Source: Azotosporobacter soli
Lineage (GTDB): Bacteria > Bacillota > Negativicutes > SG130
NCBI RefSeq assembly: GCF_030542965.1
Contig: NZ_JAUAOA010000005.1
Coordinates: forward strand, 62,001-126,000
Reading direction: 5' to 3'
DNA: 64,000 nucleotides
The position numbers and the translations under genes were made by a program. The notes under the pieces were generated by a model. That model made no database searches. It was not told the DNA's origin and saw only the letters and a program-made list of their open reading frames with translations. Below, piece after piece: positions 53,019 to 62,553 of the stretch. How positions within the stretch are numbered: position 1 is the first letter of the stretch; each line of letters begins with the position of its first letter.

Positions 53019-55615
53019 AATTTACCAGACTCCTGTCTAGCCAGCGTCTGCAAGCGATACAATGCATTCATCGCTTCGAGCGGCGTAATCGTCATCACGT
53101 CGACCGCCAAGAGTTCATCGATAGCTGCTGACGAAAAAAGCGATACGGCAGCCTGCGGCTTCACATCTCGCGAACGTTTGTTCGTTTCCCTTTGTTCGCC
53201 TGCCCCCGGCGCTTCAAGTTCCTGCAGCAATTCCTGTGCGCGCTGCGTGAGGCGCTTAGGCAGACCCGCCAGCTGCGCGACATGGATGCCGTAGCTCTTA
53301 TCCGCGCCTCCGGGAACGATGCGGCGCAGAAATACGACTTCTGTACCTCGTTCCTTGACCGCGACCGAATAATTGCGAATCAGCGGACTGTAATCTTCAA
53401 GCACGGTCAATTCATGATAATGCGTCGCGAACAACGTCTTTGCCTTGATTTTTTCGCGCAAATACTCAATCACCGCACGCGCAATACTCATACCGTCAAA
53501 TGTACTTGTGCCGCGACCGATCTCGTCAAGAATGATCAGGCTGTTGTGCGTCGCATGCTTTAAGATTTGCGCCACCTCGTTCATTTCCACCATAAACGTG
53601 CTTTGCCCGGTTGCCAGGTCGTCGCTCGCGCCGACGCGCGTAAAAATACGGTCGACCGGACAGATGCTAGCTTCGCGTGCTGGTATAAAGCTGCCCATCT
53701 GCGCCATCAACACCAACAGCGCTACCTGGCGCATGTACGTTGACTTGCCCGCCATGTTAGGGCCGGTGATCAGGATCACTTCGTTTTCATTATGGTCCAG
53801 CACCGTGTCGTTCGGTACAAACCGTTCCTTGACCAGCAATCGTTCCACGACCGGATGACGACCGTCGCGAATGATGATTTCTCGCTGATCATTGATCGTC
53901 GGACGGATATATTGGTTGCGAAATGCCGCTTCCGCCATGCTCTGCAGGACATCAAGCACCGCTAACTCCTGCGCCGTACGCTGAATTGCCTGCAACTCAG
54001 CCTTCACATGCTCGCGTAGCGATATGAACAACGCATATTCCAAATTAACGATCTTATCCTGCGCGCCGAGAATCTTCGTTTCAAATTCTTTCAGCTCCGG
54101 CGTAATATAGCGTTCCGCGTTCGCCAGCGTCTGTTTGCGGATATAGCTCGCCGGCGCGCTGGCCGCGTTGGCATGCGTGATTTCGATATAATAGCCGAAC
54201 ACCTTATTGTAGCCGACCTTGAGCGAACGGATGCCCGTCTGCTCACGTTCCCGGCTTTCGATGTCCTGGATGAACTGCTTCGTGTCGCGCGAAATCGCAT
54301 GCAGCTCATCGAGTTCCAGATCGTAGCCGCTTTTGATCATGCCGCCTTCACGTACCGAGAACGGCGGCGCGTCGACGATTGCGTTTTCGAGCAGGTTGGC
54401 CGTCTCGCTGTGCGTATCGAGTTTCAGATACGCATTGGCCAGCAGACTGCTTTCCGTCCCCTGCAGCTCTTCCTTGATCGCTGGCAGCGCCAGCAGCGAC
54501 GTCTTAAGCGCCACTAGATCGCGCGCATTGGCTGTTCCGACCTCGACGCGCGTCAGTATGCGTTCCAGGTCGTAAATGTCCGCCAGACAGGCTTGCAGGC
54601 GTTGGCGCAACACCGATTTGCCGATCAGCTCGGCCAACGCATCCTGGCGCTGCCGGATCGCATTCCTCTCGACCAGCGGATATTCCAGCCATTTTTTCAA
54701 CAGCCGACCGCCCATCGCCGTCTTTGTATAATCGAGCACCGACAGCAGCGTATCTTTCTTGCCGCCCTCGCGGATATTGCGGGTAATTTCCAGATTGCGC
54801 AGTGCGGTCGCATCAATGACCAAATGATCGCCTGATTCATAGCGGGTCAGCCGGTTCATATGGCTAAGATCGGACTTGACCGTATTATGGAGATAATACA
54901 GCAGGCTGCCAATCGCCTGGATCGCAACCTCCTGTGCCGGGATCAGCTCCTTGCTAAAGTGCTGCCGGTTCAATTCAGCAAGTCTTGCCGGCTCGAGCGC
55001 CGTCAACGTCGTCTGGGTGCAGCCCGACAACCGATTCGTTAAAAAGGACTCCAGTTCCTTCCACTCTTCAAGCTTCGAAGTGAAAATGATCTCGCGCGGC
55101 AGCAGACGGAACAGATGGTCGCACAGGCCGCTCGTCCGATAGGGCCCGGTCAGCACGGTCCAGGTGAACTCTCCGGTCGATATGTCCGCCGCGGCAAAGG
55201 CCAGCACGCCGTCCTCTTCGCATACTGCGACGAGAAAATTGTTGCCGTTGTCCGGCAGCAGCGAATCCGAAATGACCGTACCGGGAGTAATGATCCGCAC
55301 AACTTCGCGCCGCACGATCCCCTTAACTTGCTTGGGATCCTCGACTTGTTCGCAGATCGCGACTTTGAAGCCTTTTTGGATCAGTTTTGCAACATAGTTA
55401 TCCGCCGAATGATACGGGATGCCGCACATAGGGATCTTTTCCGTCTGTCCTCCGTCGCGCGCCGTCAGAGTGATTTCGAGTTCACGCGAAGCCAGTTTGG
55501 CATCTTCAAAAAACATTTCATAGAAATCGCCGAGGCGAAAGAATAGTATTTCATCAACATGCTGGCGTTTGACTTCCAGGTATTGTTCCAGCATCGGTGT
55601 GTATTTTACGGTCAT
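53015..55615 (-). CDS. mutS: DNA mismatch repair protein MutS
   Basis: Recognises mispairs and clamps DNA. Domain I motif FFRLGDFYEMFFEDA (mismatch-reading FxE, about residue 26); ATPase domain with GPNMAGKSTYMRQVALLVLM, SLIILDEIGRGTSTFDG and ATHYHELT. 866 residues, typical. ATG 15 bases after miaB; stop overlaps mutL by 4 bases, so the two are made together. Confidence 0.98.
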   Translation of the reverse strand: MTVKYTPMLEQYLEVKRQHVDEILFFRLGDFYEMFFEDAKLASRELEITLTARDGGQTEKIPMCGIPYHSADNYVAKLIQKGFKVAICEQVEDPKQVKGIVRREVVRIITPGTVISDSLLPDNGNNFLVAVCEEDGVLAFAAADISTGEFTWTVLTGPYRTSGLCDHLFRLLPREIIFTSKLEEWKELESFLTNRLSGCTQTTLTALEPARLAELNRQHFSKELIPAQEVAIQAIGSLLYYLHNTVKSDLSHMNRLTRYESGDHLVIDATALRNLEITRNIREGGKKDTLLSVLDYTKTAMGGRLLKKWLEYPLVERNAIRQRQDALAELIGKSVLRQRLQACLADIYDLERILTRVEVGTANARDLVALKTSLLALPAIKEELQGTESSLLANAYLKLDTHSETANLLENAIVDAPPFSVREGGMIKSGYDLELDELHAISRDTKQFIQDIESREREQTGIRSLKVGYNKVFGYYIEITHANAASAPASYIRKQTLANAERYITPELKEFETKILGAQDKIVNLEYALFISLREHVKAELQAIQRTAQELAVLDVLQSMAEAAFRNQYIRPTINDQREIIIRDGRHPVVERLLVKERFVPNDTVLDHNENEVILITGPNMAGKSTYMRQVALLVLMAQMGSFIPAREASICPVDRIFTRVGASDDLATGQSTFMVEMNEVAQILKHATHNSLIILDEIGRGTSTFDGMSIARAVIEYLREKIKAKTLFATHYHELTVLEDYSPLIRNYSVAVKERGTEVVFLRRIVPGGADKSYGIHVAQLAGLPKRLTQRAQELLQELEAPGAGEQRETNKRSRDVKPQAAVSLFSSAAIDELLAVDVMTITPLEAMNALYRLQTLARQESGKL

Positions 55616-55630
55616 ATGCAGTCTCTCCTG

Positions 55631-56962
55631 TCAACGTTTTACCCGCCCTTTGAGCAGCCATGTCTGCGCCTTTTCAATCTCAATGTCGATGCATTGTCCA
55701 ATTACTTCACTGCCGTCGCGTTTCCAAAGCACGAGCTTGTTGCCGTCAGTCCGGCCGACGAGACGGCTCGCATCATTTTTACTCTCACCTTCAACCATCA
55801 CCGCTACCGTTTTTCCCTCCAACAATCGATTGCGCTTCAAACTGATTTCATTCTGAAGATCCATCAGCTGCTGTAAGCGGGCCTTCTTCAGCGCGAGCGG
55901 AACCTGATCGGGCATCGTGGCCGCCGGCGTTCCCGAACGGCAGGAGAAAATGAACGTGTACGCCGCGTCAAACTCGACTTCGCGGAACAGGCGCAGCGTT
56001 TCAGAAAAATCTTCGTCCGTCTCACCAGGGAAGCCGACGATGACGTCGGTGCTGAGCGTCGCTTCCGGCAGATAACGCCGGATGATCGAAACCAGCTCCA
56101 GATAATCTTCGCGGCTGTAGCCGCGGTTCATCCGCTTCAACACGTCATTGCTGCCCGCCTGCACCGGCAGATGGAACTGGCGGCATATTCGCTTACTGTT
56201 CGCGATGACCTTGACGACGTCTTCATTCATGTCGCGCGGATGCGAAGTCATATAGCGAACGCGTTCGATTTCTTCCACCTCGTCGACCGCGGCCAACAGA
56301 TCGGCGAACGAATTGCCGACGCCGAGATCCTTGCCGTAGGAGTTGACGTTTTGACCAAGCAACGTGATCTCCTTGAACCCGTCCCGGCCCAGCTGGCGGA
56401 TTTCCGCGACGATTTCGTCCTTGCTGCGGCTGCGTTCCCGCCCGCGCACATACGGAACGATGCAATAAGTGCAAAAATTATTGCATCCATACATGATCGG
56501 TACCCAGGCGACGATTGAGCTCTTGCGCACAGACGGCACATCGGCCGTCATCTGTTCCGCCTGCTCCCAAACCGCTAGGATCGGTGCGCGGTTTTCCTGC
56601 CATTCGCGCACGACCTCGATCAGCGTATGCGTATTGTACGTTCCCAGCACGACGTCGATATGCGGCGCCTTTTTAAACAGCTTCTCCCGATCCTTCTGCG
56701 CCATGCAGCCGGCGACAATAACCAGCAGGTTCGGATTGAGCGTCTTATAGCGCTTCAGCTCGCCAATTTTGCCGTAAATCTTCTTTTCCGCGCTTTCTCT
56801 GACGCAGCAGGTATTGATGATCACGACATCGGCCTCATCCAAACCCTCCGTCGCCTCATAGCCAAGCGTCCTAAGCTGGCCGCTCAAGCGCTCCGAGTCG
56901 TTTTCGTTCATCTGACAGCCGTAAGTAATGTTGAGATACTTCTTCACACTAGATTCCGTCAT
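55631..56962 (-). CDS. miaB: tRNA-2-methylthio-N6-dimethylallyladenosine synthase MiaB
   Basis: Radical-SAM methylthiotransferase. N-terminal UPF0004 domain (TYGCQMNENDSERLSG; three cluster Cys with INTCCVRE and AGCMAQ); radical-SAM motif YGCNNFCTYCIVPYVRGRE (CX3CX2C); C-terminal TRAM domain (VEGESKNDASRLVGRTDGNK). 443 residues. First gene of the operon, with its own promoter about 50 bases upstream. With MiaA it makes ms2i6A37. Confidence 0.97.
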   Translation of the reverse strand: MTESSVKKYLNITYGCQMNENDSERLSGQLRTLGYEATEGLDEADVVIINTCCVRESAEKKIYGKIGELKRYKTLNPNLLVIVAGCMAQKDREKLFKKAPHIDVVLGTYNTHTLIEVVREWQENRAPILAVWEQAEQMTADVPSVRKSSIVAWVPIMYGCNNFCTYCIVPYVRGRERSRSKDEIVAEIRQLGRDGFKEITLLGQNVNSYGKDLGVGNSFADLLAAVDEVEEIERVRYMTSHPRDMNEDVVKVIANSKRICRQFHLPVQAGSNDVLKRMNRGYSREDYLELVSIIRRYLPEATLSTDVIVGFPGETDEDFSETLRLFREVEFDAAYTFIFSCRSGTPAATMPDQVPLALKKARLQQLMDLQNEISLKRNRLLEGKTVAVMVEGESKNDASRLVGRTDGNKLVLWKRDGSEVIGQCIDIEIEKAQTWLLKGRVKR

Positions 56963-57011
56963 TTATATAAGCACTCCTAAATTTTTATTATTAATAGTTA
57001 TTATCCAGTAT

Positions 57012-57040
57012 ATTATACAGGTATAACGCGCATAAACCAA
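57012..57040 (-). promoter_or_regulatory. Promoter of the miaB-mutS-mutL operon
   Basis: - strand TTGGTT (57040-57035), 17-base spacer, perfect TATAAT (57017-57012). The -35 lies inside a 10-bp inverted repeat (57033-57042 / 57053-57062) that may also end the DUF3870 transcript. Confidence 0.7.
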
Positions 57041-57152
57041 GCCCCTTCCAAAGCTTGGTTTATTAGAATCAGAGGATATCCTGTTTTTATCTTAAAGACT
57101 AGCGAAAAAACACGCCCTCTTCCTTTTCAGTTCTTGCCAGAAGTAAATTTTC

Positions 57153-57518
57153 TTATTTAACTGGCAGCGCCGGCACTTCCAGCGCAGCAAACTGATCTTC
57201 CAGAAAGCTACGGTATTTGTCGTGGATAATGCGCAACGCAGTGATAATTGCACGTTTAGCATTTCCCTGATAAATTCGCTCAATAACCTGTACCAACGGT
57301 TCAATTCCTTCCTGCAACGAATAGCCTCCAATTGCCTCGGCTACATGGCGGCGCGCCAGCTCAGTGGCCAGGGTACAATCCGCTTCGATGATGATTCCTT
57401 TTTCGACATCAATCACAGCCATTACTCCAACCACGCTTGATATTTCGCTGGCGGTAATTCCCGTCGGCAATTTTGCATAACCAGAAAATAGTATTCGCTG
57501 TTGCATAACGGTTTTCAT
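57153..57518 (-). CDS. DUF3870 protein
   Basis: 121-residue protein of the DUF3870 family, function unknown. ILFSGYAKLPTGITASE and VEKGIIIEADCTLATELARR (a conserved Cys in DADCTL-type block), with AIITALRIIHDKYR at the end, are the conserved parts. No signal or membrane segment. Start region ATGAAAACCG follows AAGAGGATG. It lies 9 bases after the P-loop/Asp23 gene, so both are probably one transcript. Confidence 0.85.
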   Translation of the reverse strand: MKTVMQQRILFSGYAKLPTGITASEISSVVGVMAVIDVEKGIIIEADCTLATELARRHVAEAIGGYSLQEGIEPLVQVIERIYQGNAKRAIITALRIIHDKYRSFLEDQFAALEVPALPVK

Positions 57519-57527
57519 CCTCTTTTC

Positions 57528-58352
57528 CTACTCTGTACTCAAACGTTTGACAGCAATATTGACTTCTCTAACCACCATGCCTGTCATTTGCTCTACCATT
57601 TTCTTAATCCTCTGCTGCGCCCGTTGCGCGACGTCCCAAATCGCATTACCGTAGCGAATTGTGATTTCCAGAGTAATCGAGATTCCTTTTTCCCTTTCGC
57701 GCGAATATTTGATGACAATATGACTGGTCCGAGTAAGCCCCGCTTCACTGGTTGCCACGTGGTCTACGATCCGGGCAATCGCTGAATCAGAGATTAGCAG
57801 TTTTCCATAATAACTGAAGGTCGGACGCACAATCGATTTTTCACCCAGCTTGCGTCGCGACGCCTTCGATTTCTTAAAGAAAATATCGAGGGGGTCGATT
57901 AGATATCCAGAAAAATGAGGCTTCAATTCGATTGTCGGTACTGGAATAATATGCTTGCCTTCTTTTAACCGACTTTCCCGCGCCTTAGCAATTTCAGCCG
58001 GAGTTGCAATCTCCTCAATCCTAACAATGTGGCTGATTTCAGGTAACTCGAGAATTTGTGCAATTTTACCTACCATATTGTCCGATGTCCCAAGAATCAG
58101 AATTCTCTCCGGCGTGACTTCCTTGATGGCTTCACGCACTTCGCGCGCATGTTCCTCTTCCATGAAAATAGCACGTCGCACCGCCATAATCTTGCTTGGT
58201 TCTTTTTTGGCAGATTTTCCCGCGACTATTTTACTATCCTTAATCAAAAGTCCATCATCAATGATTGTGTCCACCTTATGTTCATGCGCCACAATCAGTG
58301 CACGATGGCTCTTTCCAGTCCCGCTGGGTCCAACAAGGGCTATGACATCCAT
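57528..58352 (-). CDS. P-loop NTPase fused to Asp23/Gls24 domain
   Basis: 274 residues. N-terminal Walker A VALVGPSGTGKSHRALIVAH-like loop (GPSGTGKSHRA, residues 8-18) followed by a Rossmann-like domain to about residue 165 (ILILGTSDNMVGKIAQIL). The C-terminal 100 residues are an Asp23/Gls24 domain (LISDSAIARIVDHVATSEAG; GISITLEITIRYGN). Single Asp23 proteins help envelope stress responses in Gram-positives; the fusion occurs in anaerobic Firmicutes but its role is unknown to me. It should be cytosolic, as no membrane segment is seen. Confidence 0.87.
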   Translation of the reverse strand: MDVIALVGPSGTGKSHRALIVAHEHKVDTIIDDGLLIKDSKIVAGKSAKKEPSKIMAVRRAIFMEEEHAREVREAIKEVTPERILILGTSDNMVGKIAQILELPEISHIVRIEEIATPAEIAKARESRLKEGKHIIPVPTIELKPHFSGYLIDPLDIFFKKSKASRRKLGEKSIVRPTFSYYGKLLISDSAIARIVDHVATSEAGLTRTSHIVIKYSREREKGISITLEITIRYGNAIWDVAQRAQQRIKKMVEQMTGMVVREVNIAVKRLSTE

Positions 58353-58439
58353 ATTGATTCTCCTGCACCGTCATCTTATATATAAACATTACGGTCGTTT
58401 CTGATCCTTGTCAATAGCGTTTGCCAACAAAAACGATTG

Positions 58440-59252
58440 CTACCAAGGAAATCTGCGTAGCCATGCCTTTTCAATCCTAAATTCTCCCAAAGTCTCCGGA
58501 TAACGCCCGGGAATTGCATGATAATCTGAACCGCCACTGACAATCAGTCCGTATTGCTCTGCCAATTCCAGATAATGTTCTGATTCCATCCGGCTGTGTT
58601 TCGGATGATAGACTTCCAAGCCTTTTATCCCATCACGAATCAGTTGCATCACCACCGTATCACACCCCACCAGACCTGGATGCGCCAAAACCGGTACGCC
58701 GCCCGAATTTTTAATCAAGGCGATTACTTCCTGCGGCGTTAGCTTGTAATGTGGCACATAGGCCGACTTATTTTTGCCTAACACAGCTTCAAACGCCTCA
58801 TGCGAAGATGCGAAATACCCTTTGTCAACCAAGGCTTGCGCCACGTGCGGGCGTCCGAGCGAAATCGCCTTGCCGGCACATCTGGCTACATCGACTTCTT
58901 CGATCTCAAAGGAGAGCTTCTGCAGTTTGGCAATCATTTTCGCTACACGCCTCCGCCGCGACTCCGCCAGCAGCTCTATATAGCGGCATAATTCTGCATC
59001 TTTACTATTAATGCCGTAACCTAAGATATGCACCTCATGCTTGGGTAAGTCCGTGCTGAATTCTATCCCAGGAATAATCGTGACATCCGATTGTCCGCTT
59101 CTCTCAAGAGACAGATATCCGGCGAGCGTATCATGATCAGTGATCGCAATACAGCCAATGCCGCATTTTTTCGCCTGGTCAACAACTACGCGAGGTGACA
59201 ATCGACCATCCGAAGCCGTTGTGTGAATATGCAGGTCTACTAGCATGAGCAT
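58440..59252 (-). CDS. PHP-domain phosphoesterase (RNase AM/YciV-like)
   Basis: 270-residue metal-dependent phosphoesterase. VDLHIHTTASDGRLSP (HxH at the N-terminus), AITDHDTLAGY, GIEFSTD and GGSDYHAIPG give the usual trinuclear metal ligands; VLAHPGLVG also. Relatives hydrolyse 3',5'-nucleotide bisphosphates and trim 5' ends of small RNAs (YciV/TrpH). ATG at 59252 has AAAGGA 6 bases upstream and overlaps the pepA stop, so translation is coupled. Confidence 0.9.
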   Translation of the reverse strand: MLMLVDLHIHTTASDGRLSPRVVVDQAKKCGIGCIAITDHDTLAGYLSLERSGQSDVTIIPGIEFSTDLPKHEVHILGYGINSKDAELCRYIELLAESRRRRVAKMIAKLQKLSFEIEEVDVARCAGKAISLGRPHVAQALVDKGYFASSHEAFEAVLGKNKSAYVPHYKLTPQEVIALIKNSGGVPVLAHPGLVGCDTVVMQLIRDGIKGLEVYHPKHSRMESEHYLELAEQYGLIVSGGSDYHAIPGRYPETLGEFRIEKAWLRRFPW

Positions 59253-60706
59253 TCCATATCCTTTACCAGTTGAATCAGAGTCCGCGTACCAAACCCGGTT
59301 GCACCTTTAACACAGTAAGCGGATTGCTTATCACTCATTTCAAGGCCGGCAATATCAATATGTACCCAAGGAATTTCCTTGGCAAAGTGTTTGAGGAACA
59401 CGCCTGCCGTGATTGCTCCCCCCCAGCGGCCGCCAGTGTTCTTTAAATCTGCAATCGGACTCTTAATCATTTCGCCATATTCTTCATAACAAGGAAACTG
59501 CCACATTTTTTCACCACTTGTCTCGGCAGCACGCAGTAGCCTCTCCGCCCAAGCCGGTTCATTGCCAACCACACCTGCCGCCACTTTTCCAAGCGCAACC
59601 ATACAGGCACCGGTTAGCGTCGCAATGTCTACTATTTTTGTCGCACCAAGACGCTGTGCATAGCTGATTGCGTCTGCTAACAACAGGCGTCCTTCGGCAT
59701 CGGTATTGATAATTTCAATCGTCGTGCCGTCCATGGCCGTCACGATATCGCCCGGTCGGAACGCATTGCCGGAAGGCATATTTTCGGCGCAAGGAATCAA
59801 TGCTACGACGTTGCATTTTAATTCCAGCCTTGCAATTGCTTCAAGCGCGCCAAGCACCACAGCACCGCCAGCCATATCGCCTTTCATCGCTCCCATATTT
59901 TCGCCTGGTTTAAGCGACAAACCACCACTATCAAACGTGACTCCTTTGCCAATTAAAGCTAAAACTTCGCTTGTAGCTGGATTGCCCTGATAGCGTAAGA
60001 TAATCATACAGGAAGGATTTTTACTACCCTGTCCGACTGCCAAAATACCGCCCATTTTCTCCCTTTTCAAATCATCTTCCTTTAACAGTTCGGCTTCCAC
60101 AACACCATTCTTGAAACGCTCAAGAGCCGCCTTCCCCATCTGCAGCGGCAACAAATCGTTTCCCGGCGCATTCGCAAGATCGCGTGCCCACTTTACACTA
60201 TCCACAATGACGCCTGCGCGATCTAGCGCCGTTTTAACCATGCTCAGATCACTTGGAAAAACCGTCATGACAAGCGTCGTTACTAGTAGACTCTTCTGCT
60301 TCGTCTTATAACGGTCATACTCATAATCTCCCAGCAGCACGCCTTCGAAGAAACTCTGAAATGCATTCTCTTTCCCCTCGTTGATGGTGCCAACTGCCTG
60401 CAACGGACAGATTGCTTGCGCCACCTGTTGCGTTTTTAGTGCATGAGCCAATTTACCGCCACAACAACGTAATTCTTCGTTCGACAATGCTGCAGTCCCT
60501 TTATCCAAGCCAACAAGCATCGACTTGCGCATCTGACCTTCGCTCTCATAATAAAAAAAAGTCGTTTCGCCATACTTATAAAGCCGCTCATCTTCTTTTA
60601 GTACTCCCGGCAATTCAAGCGTTACTGTTAGCTTTTTCGTTAATAATGCCACGAGGCATTCAGCCTCTTTTACTTGCCGTTCAACTTCTATCGTTACTAT
60701 AATCAT
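59240..60706 (-). CDS. pepA: Leucyl aminopeptidase (M17)
   Basis: Cytosolic hexameric aminopeptidase with two metal ions. GKGVTFDSGGLSLKPGENMG and MKGDMAGGAVVLGAL hold Lys/Asp ligands; NTDAEGRLLLADAI holds the rest. 488 residues. A less conserved N-terminal macro-like domain (1-170). GGGAGGGTAAT precedes the ATG. Its 3' end overlaps the PHP gene by 13 bases. Confidence 0.96.
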   Translation of the reverse strand: MIIVTIEVERQVKEAECLVALLTKKLTVTLELPGVLKEDERLYKYGETTFFYYESEGQMRKSMLVGLDKGTAALSNEELRCCGGKLAHALKTQQVAQAICPLQAVGTINEGKENAFQSFFEGVLLGDYEYDRYKTKQKSLLVTTLVMTVFPSDLSMVKTALDRAGVIVDSVKWARDLANAPGNDLLPLQMGKAALERFKNGVVEAELLKEDDLKREKMGGILAVGQGSKNPSCMIILRYQGNPATSEVLALIGKGVTFDSGGLSLKPGENMGAMKGDMAGGAVVLGALEAIARLELKCNVVALIPCAENMPSGNAFRPGDIVTAMDGTTIEIINTDAEGRLLLADAISYAQRLGATKIVDIATLTGACMVALGKVAAGVVGNEPAWAERLLRAAETSGEKMWQFPCYEEYGEMIKSPIADLKNTGGRWGGAITAGVFLKHFAKEIPWVHIDIAGLEMSDKQSAYCVKGATGFGTRTLIQLVKDMECSC

Positions 60707-60750
60707 ATTACCCTCCCCAATTTCAACATAGCTTCAAAAATCTTTATAAA

Positions 60751-60774
60751 AAAAACCTGTTCAGTGAACAGGTT
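60751..60774 (-). terminator. Terminator after spoVS
   Basis: AACCTGTTCA / TGAACAGGTT (60754-60774); - strand T-run of eight follows. Confidence 0.92.
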
Positions 60775-60783
60775 ATTTTCGTC

Positions 60784-61044
60784 TTACCTCGGCTGAACAA
60801 TTAATTTCATTGCCGTTCGATCTTCGCCGTCAATCACAATGTCAGTAAATGCCGGGATACAGATCAAATCCACCCCGTGTGGAGCAACGAATCCCCTGGC
60901 AATGGCGACGGCCTTTACCGCCTGATTGAGAGCGCCTGCACCGATGGCTTGCATCTCGGCGCCGCCGCGCTCACGCAAAACTCCCGCTAATGCCCCTGCT
61001 ACAGAATTTGGATTTGATTTTGCTGACACTTTTAAGACTTCCAT
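60784..61044 (-). CDS. spoVS: Stage V sporulation protein S
   Basis: 86-residue, Alba-like nucleic-acid-binding protein needed for spore coat and cortex development in Bacillus. EVLKVSAKSNPNSVAGALAG at the N-terminus and AVAIARGFVAPHGVDL are diagnostic. GGAGGGCAC is just before the ATG. Presence supports a spore-forming (or recently spore-forming) host. rny-ymdB-spoVS is the usual order. Confidence 0.97.
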   Translation of the reverse strand: MEVLKVSAKSNPNSVAGALAGVLRERGGAEMQAIGAGALNQAVKAVAIARGFVAPHGVDLICIPAFTDIVIDGEDRTAMKLIVQPR

Positions 61045-61174
61045 GTTTTCATGTGCCCTCCTTTAATTGTTGCAAAGCAATAAAGATGAAGACTCAAGCC
61101 TATCAAGCCTATAGTGTCAGTTTATTCGGGATAGACCCAAAAAATCCCTGTTAATGTTTTAAATATTTTTAATA

Positions 61175-61954
61175 TTAAGTATTCACTTCTCTATTCACAC
61201 GTTTGATTCCACTTATCGTTTTGCGTTGCAGATCAAACTCCAACAGTACCGCATTAAAGCTCACCAAACCATCTGCTACTTCGAAACGCGTCGGCATACC
61301 TGTCAAAAATTTCCTCAACACGGCTTCCGATTTGACGCCAAGCACAGAATCCCGCGCTCCGACCATTCCAGCATCGGTCATGTAGGCCGTGCCGCCGGGA
61401 AGAATACGTTCATCTGCCGTTTGTACATGGGTATGCGTTCCGATTACCGCAGTAGCCCGACCAGCAAGATGCCAGGCTAACGCAATTTTTTCCGAAGTTG
61501 CTTCGGCATGAAAATCAACAAAAATCAGATCGCAGTCAGACAAATCAGCCATGATCAAGTCGGCCTGACGAAAAGGACAATCGACTGGCGGCATATAAAC
61601 ACGCCCCGCCAGATTGACAACGCCGATCGTCAAAGAACCGCAGGCATACCTTTCCCAACCGCGCCCCGGTGTGCCCGGAGGATAATTAGCCGGACGCAAA
61701 AGACGTGTTTCTGTCTCCATCGAAGGAATGATTTCCCGCTTATCCCAAATATGATTGCCCGTCGTGACCACATCGATTCCATAAGAACGCAATTCATCAA
61801 ATACCGGTTTGGTAATGCCTACGCCTCCTGCCGAATTTTCGCCATTCGCTATAATAAAATCAAGCGAAATTTCTCGGCGCAGCTCCGGCAGCAACGCAGC
61901 TACAGCCCTGCGCCCTGGATTACCGATAATATCCCCAATAAATAATATATTCAT
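61175..61954 (-). CDS. ymdB: Metallophosphoesterase YmdB (TIGR00282)
   Basis: 259-residue phosphodiesterase with hydrolysis of 2',3'-cyclic nucleotides shown for the Bacillus protein, where it affects biofilm and sporulation choice. FIGDIIGNPGRRA (Asp), NGENSAGGVGIT, TTGNHIWDKREI, DFHAEATSEK and GTHTHVQTADERI supply the metal ligands. Full length. 121 bases of gap separate it from spoVS. Confidence 0.96.
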   Translation of the reverse strand: MNILFIGDIIGNPGRRAVAALLPELRREISLDFIIANGENSAGGVGITKPVFDELRSYGIDVVTTGNHIWDKREIIPSMETETRLLRPANYPPGTPGRGWERYACGSLTIGVVNLAGRVYMPPVDCPFRQADLIMADLSDCDLIFVDFHAEATSEKIALAWHLAGRATAVIGTHTHVQTADERILPGGTAYMTDAGMVGARDSVLGVKSEAVLRKFLTGMPTRFEVADGLVSFNAVLLEFDLQRKTISGIKRVNREVNT

Positions 61955-61972
61955 TCCATATCACCTGATCAT

Positions 61973-62482
61973 TTATTTATTAAAAACCAGCACCCGACCT
62001 TCTTCGCGAATTCCAATCAGTCCCTGACCTCCATAGTTGCTCTTGATGCTGTTCAACATATTCTCAATTAATTCTTCATGAAACCCTGCTTCTTCAAGCT
62101 GCTGTTCTACGATATCCGAGACTAACAGGCCTTGAATCTGTTCACGCAAAATCGTAACCAGCAAAACAATTTCACTTTTACTAATTGTTGCAACATCACG
62201 TTCCACGTTCAGAACGGTTAGCTTCCCCTCGAATTCAAGCTGGATGTTGCAGAGCAGCGGTCGAACTTTCACCAGTTCATAAAACGCAGCCAATGATTCT
62301 TCTAAGAAATTCACACGCAACATTTCCTCGTCGGCCAACTGTAGAAAAAGAAATTTCATCGTTATCGAATTTCGCCGTGGTTCAAAAGCCAGACTTGCAA
62401 TTTCCGGATAACGGACTAGCAAAGACACTAACAAATTCACCCCATCCGAAGCAAATTCATCGTTTTGCATGTATGAAGGCAT
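61973..62482 (-). CDS. Unrecognised protein between ymdB and rny
   Basis: 169-residue protein with no family I recognise. N-terminal two thirds mix beta and helix (ITMKFLFLQLADEEMLRVNF), hydrophobic but without a membrane segment. The C-terminal third is helical and amphipathic (LVSDIVEQQLEEAGFHEELI) with a final basic strand IREEGRVLVFNK. ATG at 62482 is chosen because GAGGTG stands 6 bases before it; a longer frame would run into the rny terminator. Its place inside the rny-ymdB group suggests an RNA-linked or sporulation role, unproven. Confidence 0.75.
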   Translation of the reverse strand: MPSYMQNDEFASDGVNLLVSLLVRYPEIASLAFEPRRNSITMKFLFLQLADEEMLRVNFLEESLAAFYELVKVRPLLCNIQLEFEGKLTVLNVERDVATISKSEIVLLVTILREQIQGLLVSDIVEQQLEEAGFHEELIENMLNSIKSNYGGQGLIGIREEGRVLVFNK

Positions 62483-62513
62483 CAAATCACCTCTGTTATT
62501 CCCAAAGTGAAAG

Positions 62514-62549
62514 AGGAAAACGACCTCGCTCACTTGAGGTCGTTTTCCT
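62514..62549 (-). terminator. Terminator after rny
   Basis: AGGAAAACGACCTC (62514-62527) pairs with GAGGTCGTTTTCCT (62536-62549), 14-bp perfect stem with T-rich - strand arm. Confidence 0.85.
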
Positions 62550-62553
62550 ACAA

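Noticed and set aside
57092-57331. A 79-codon - strand frame overlapping the DUF3870 gene
   Set aside because: It overlaps the better supported DUF3870 frame in another phase, has no ribosome site and an unlikely amino-acid make-up.
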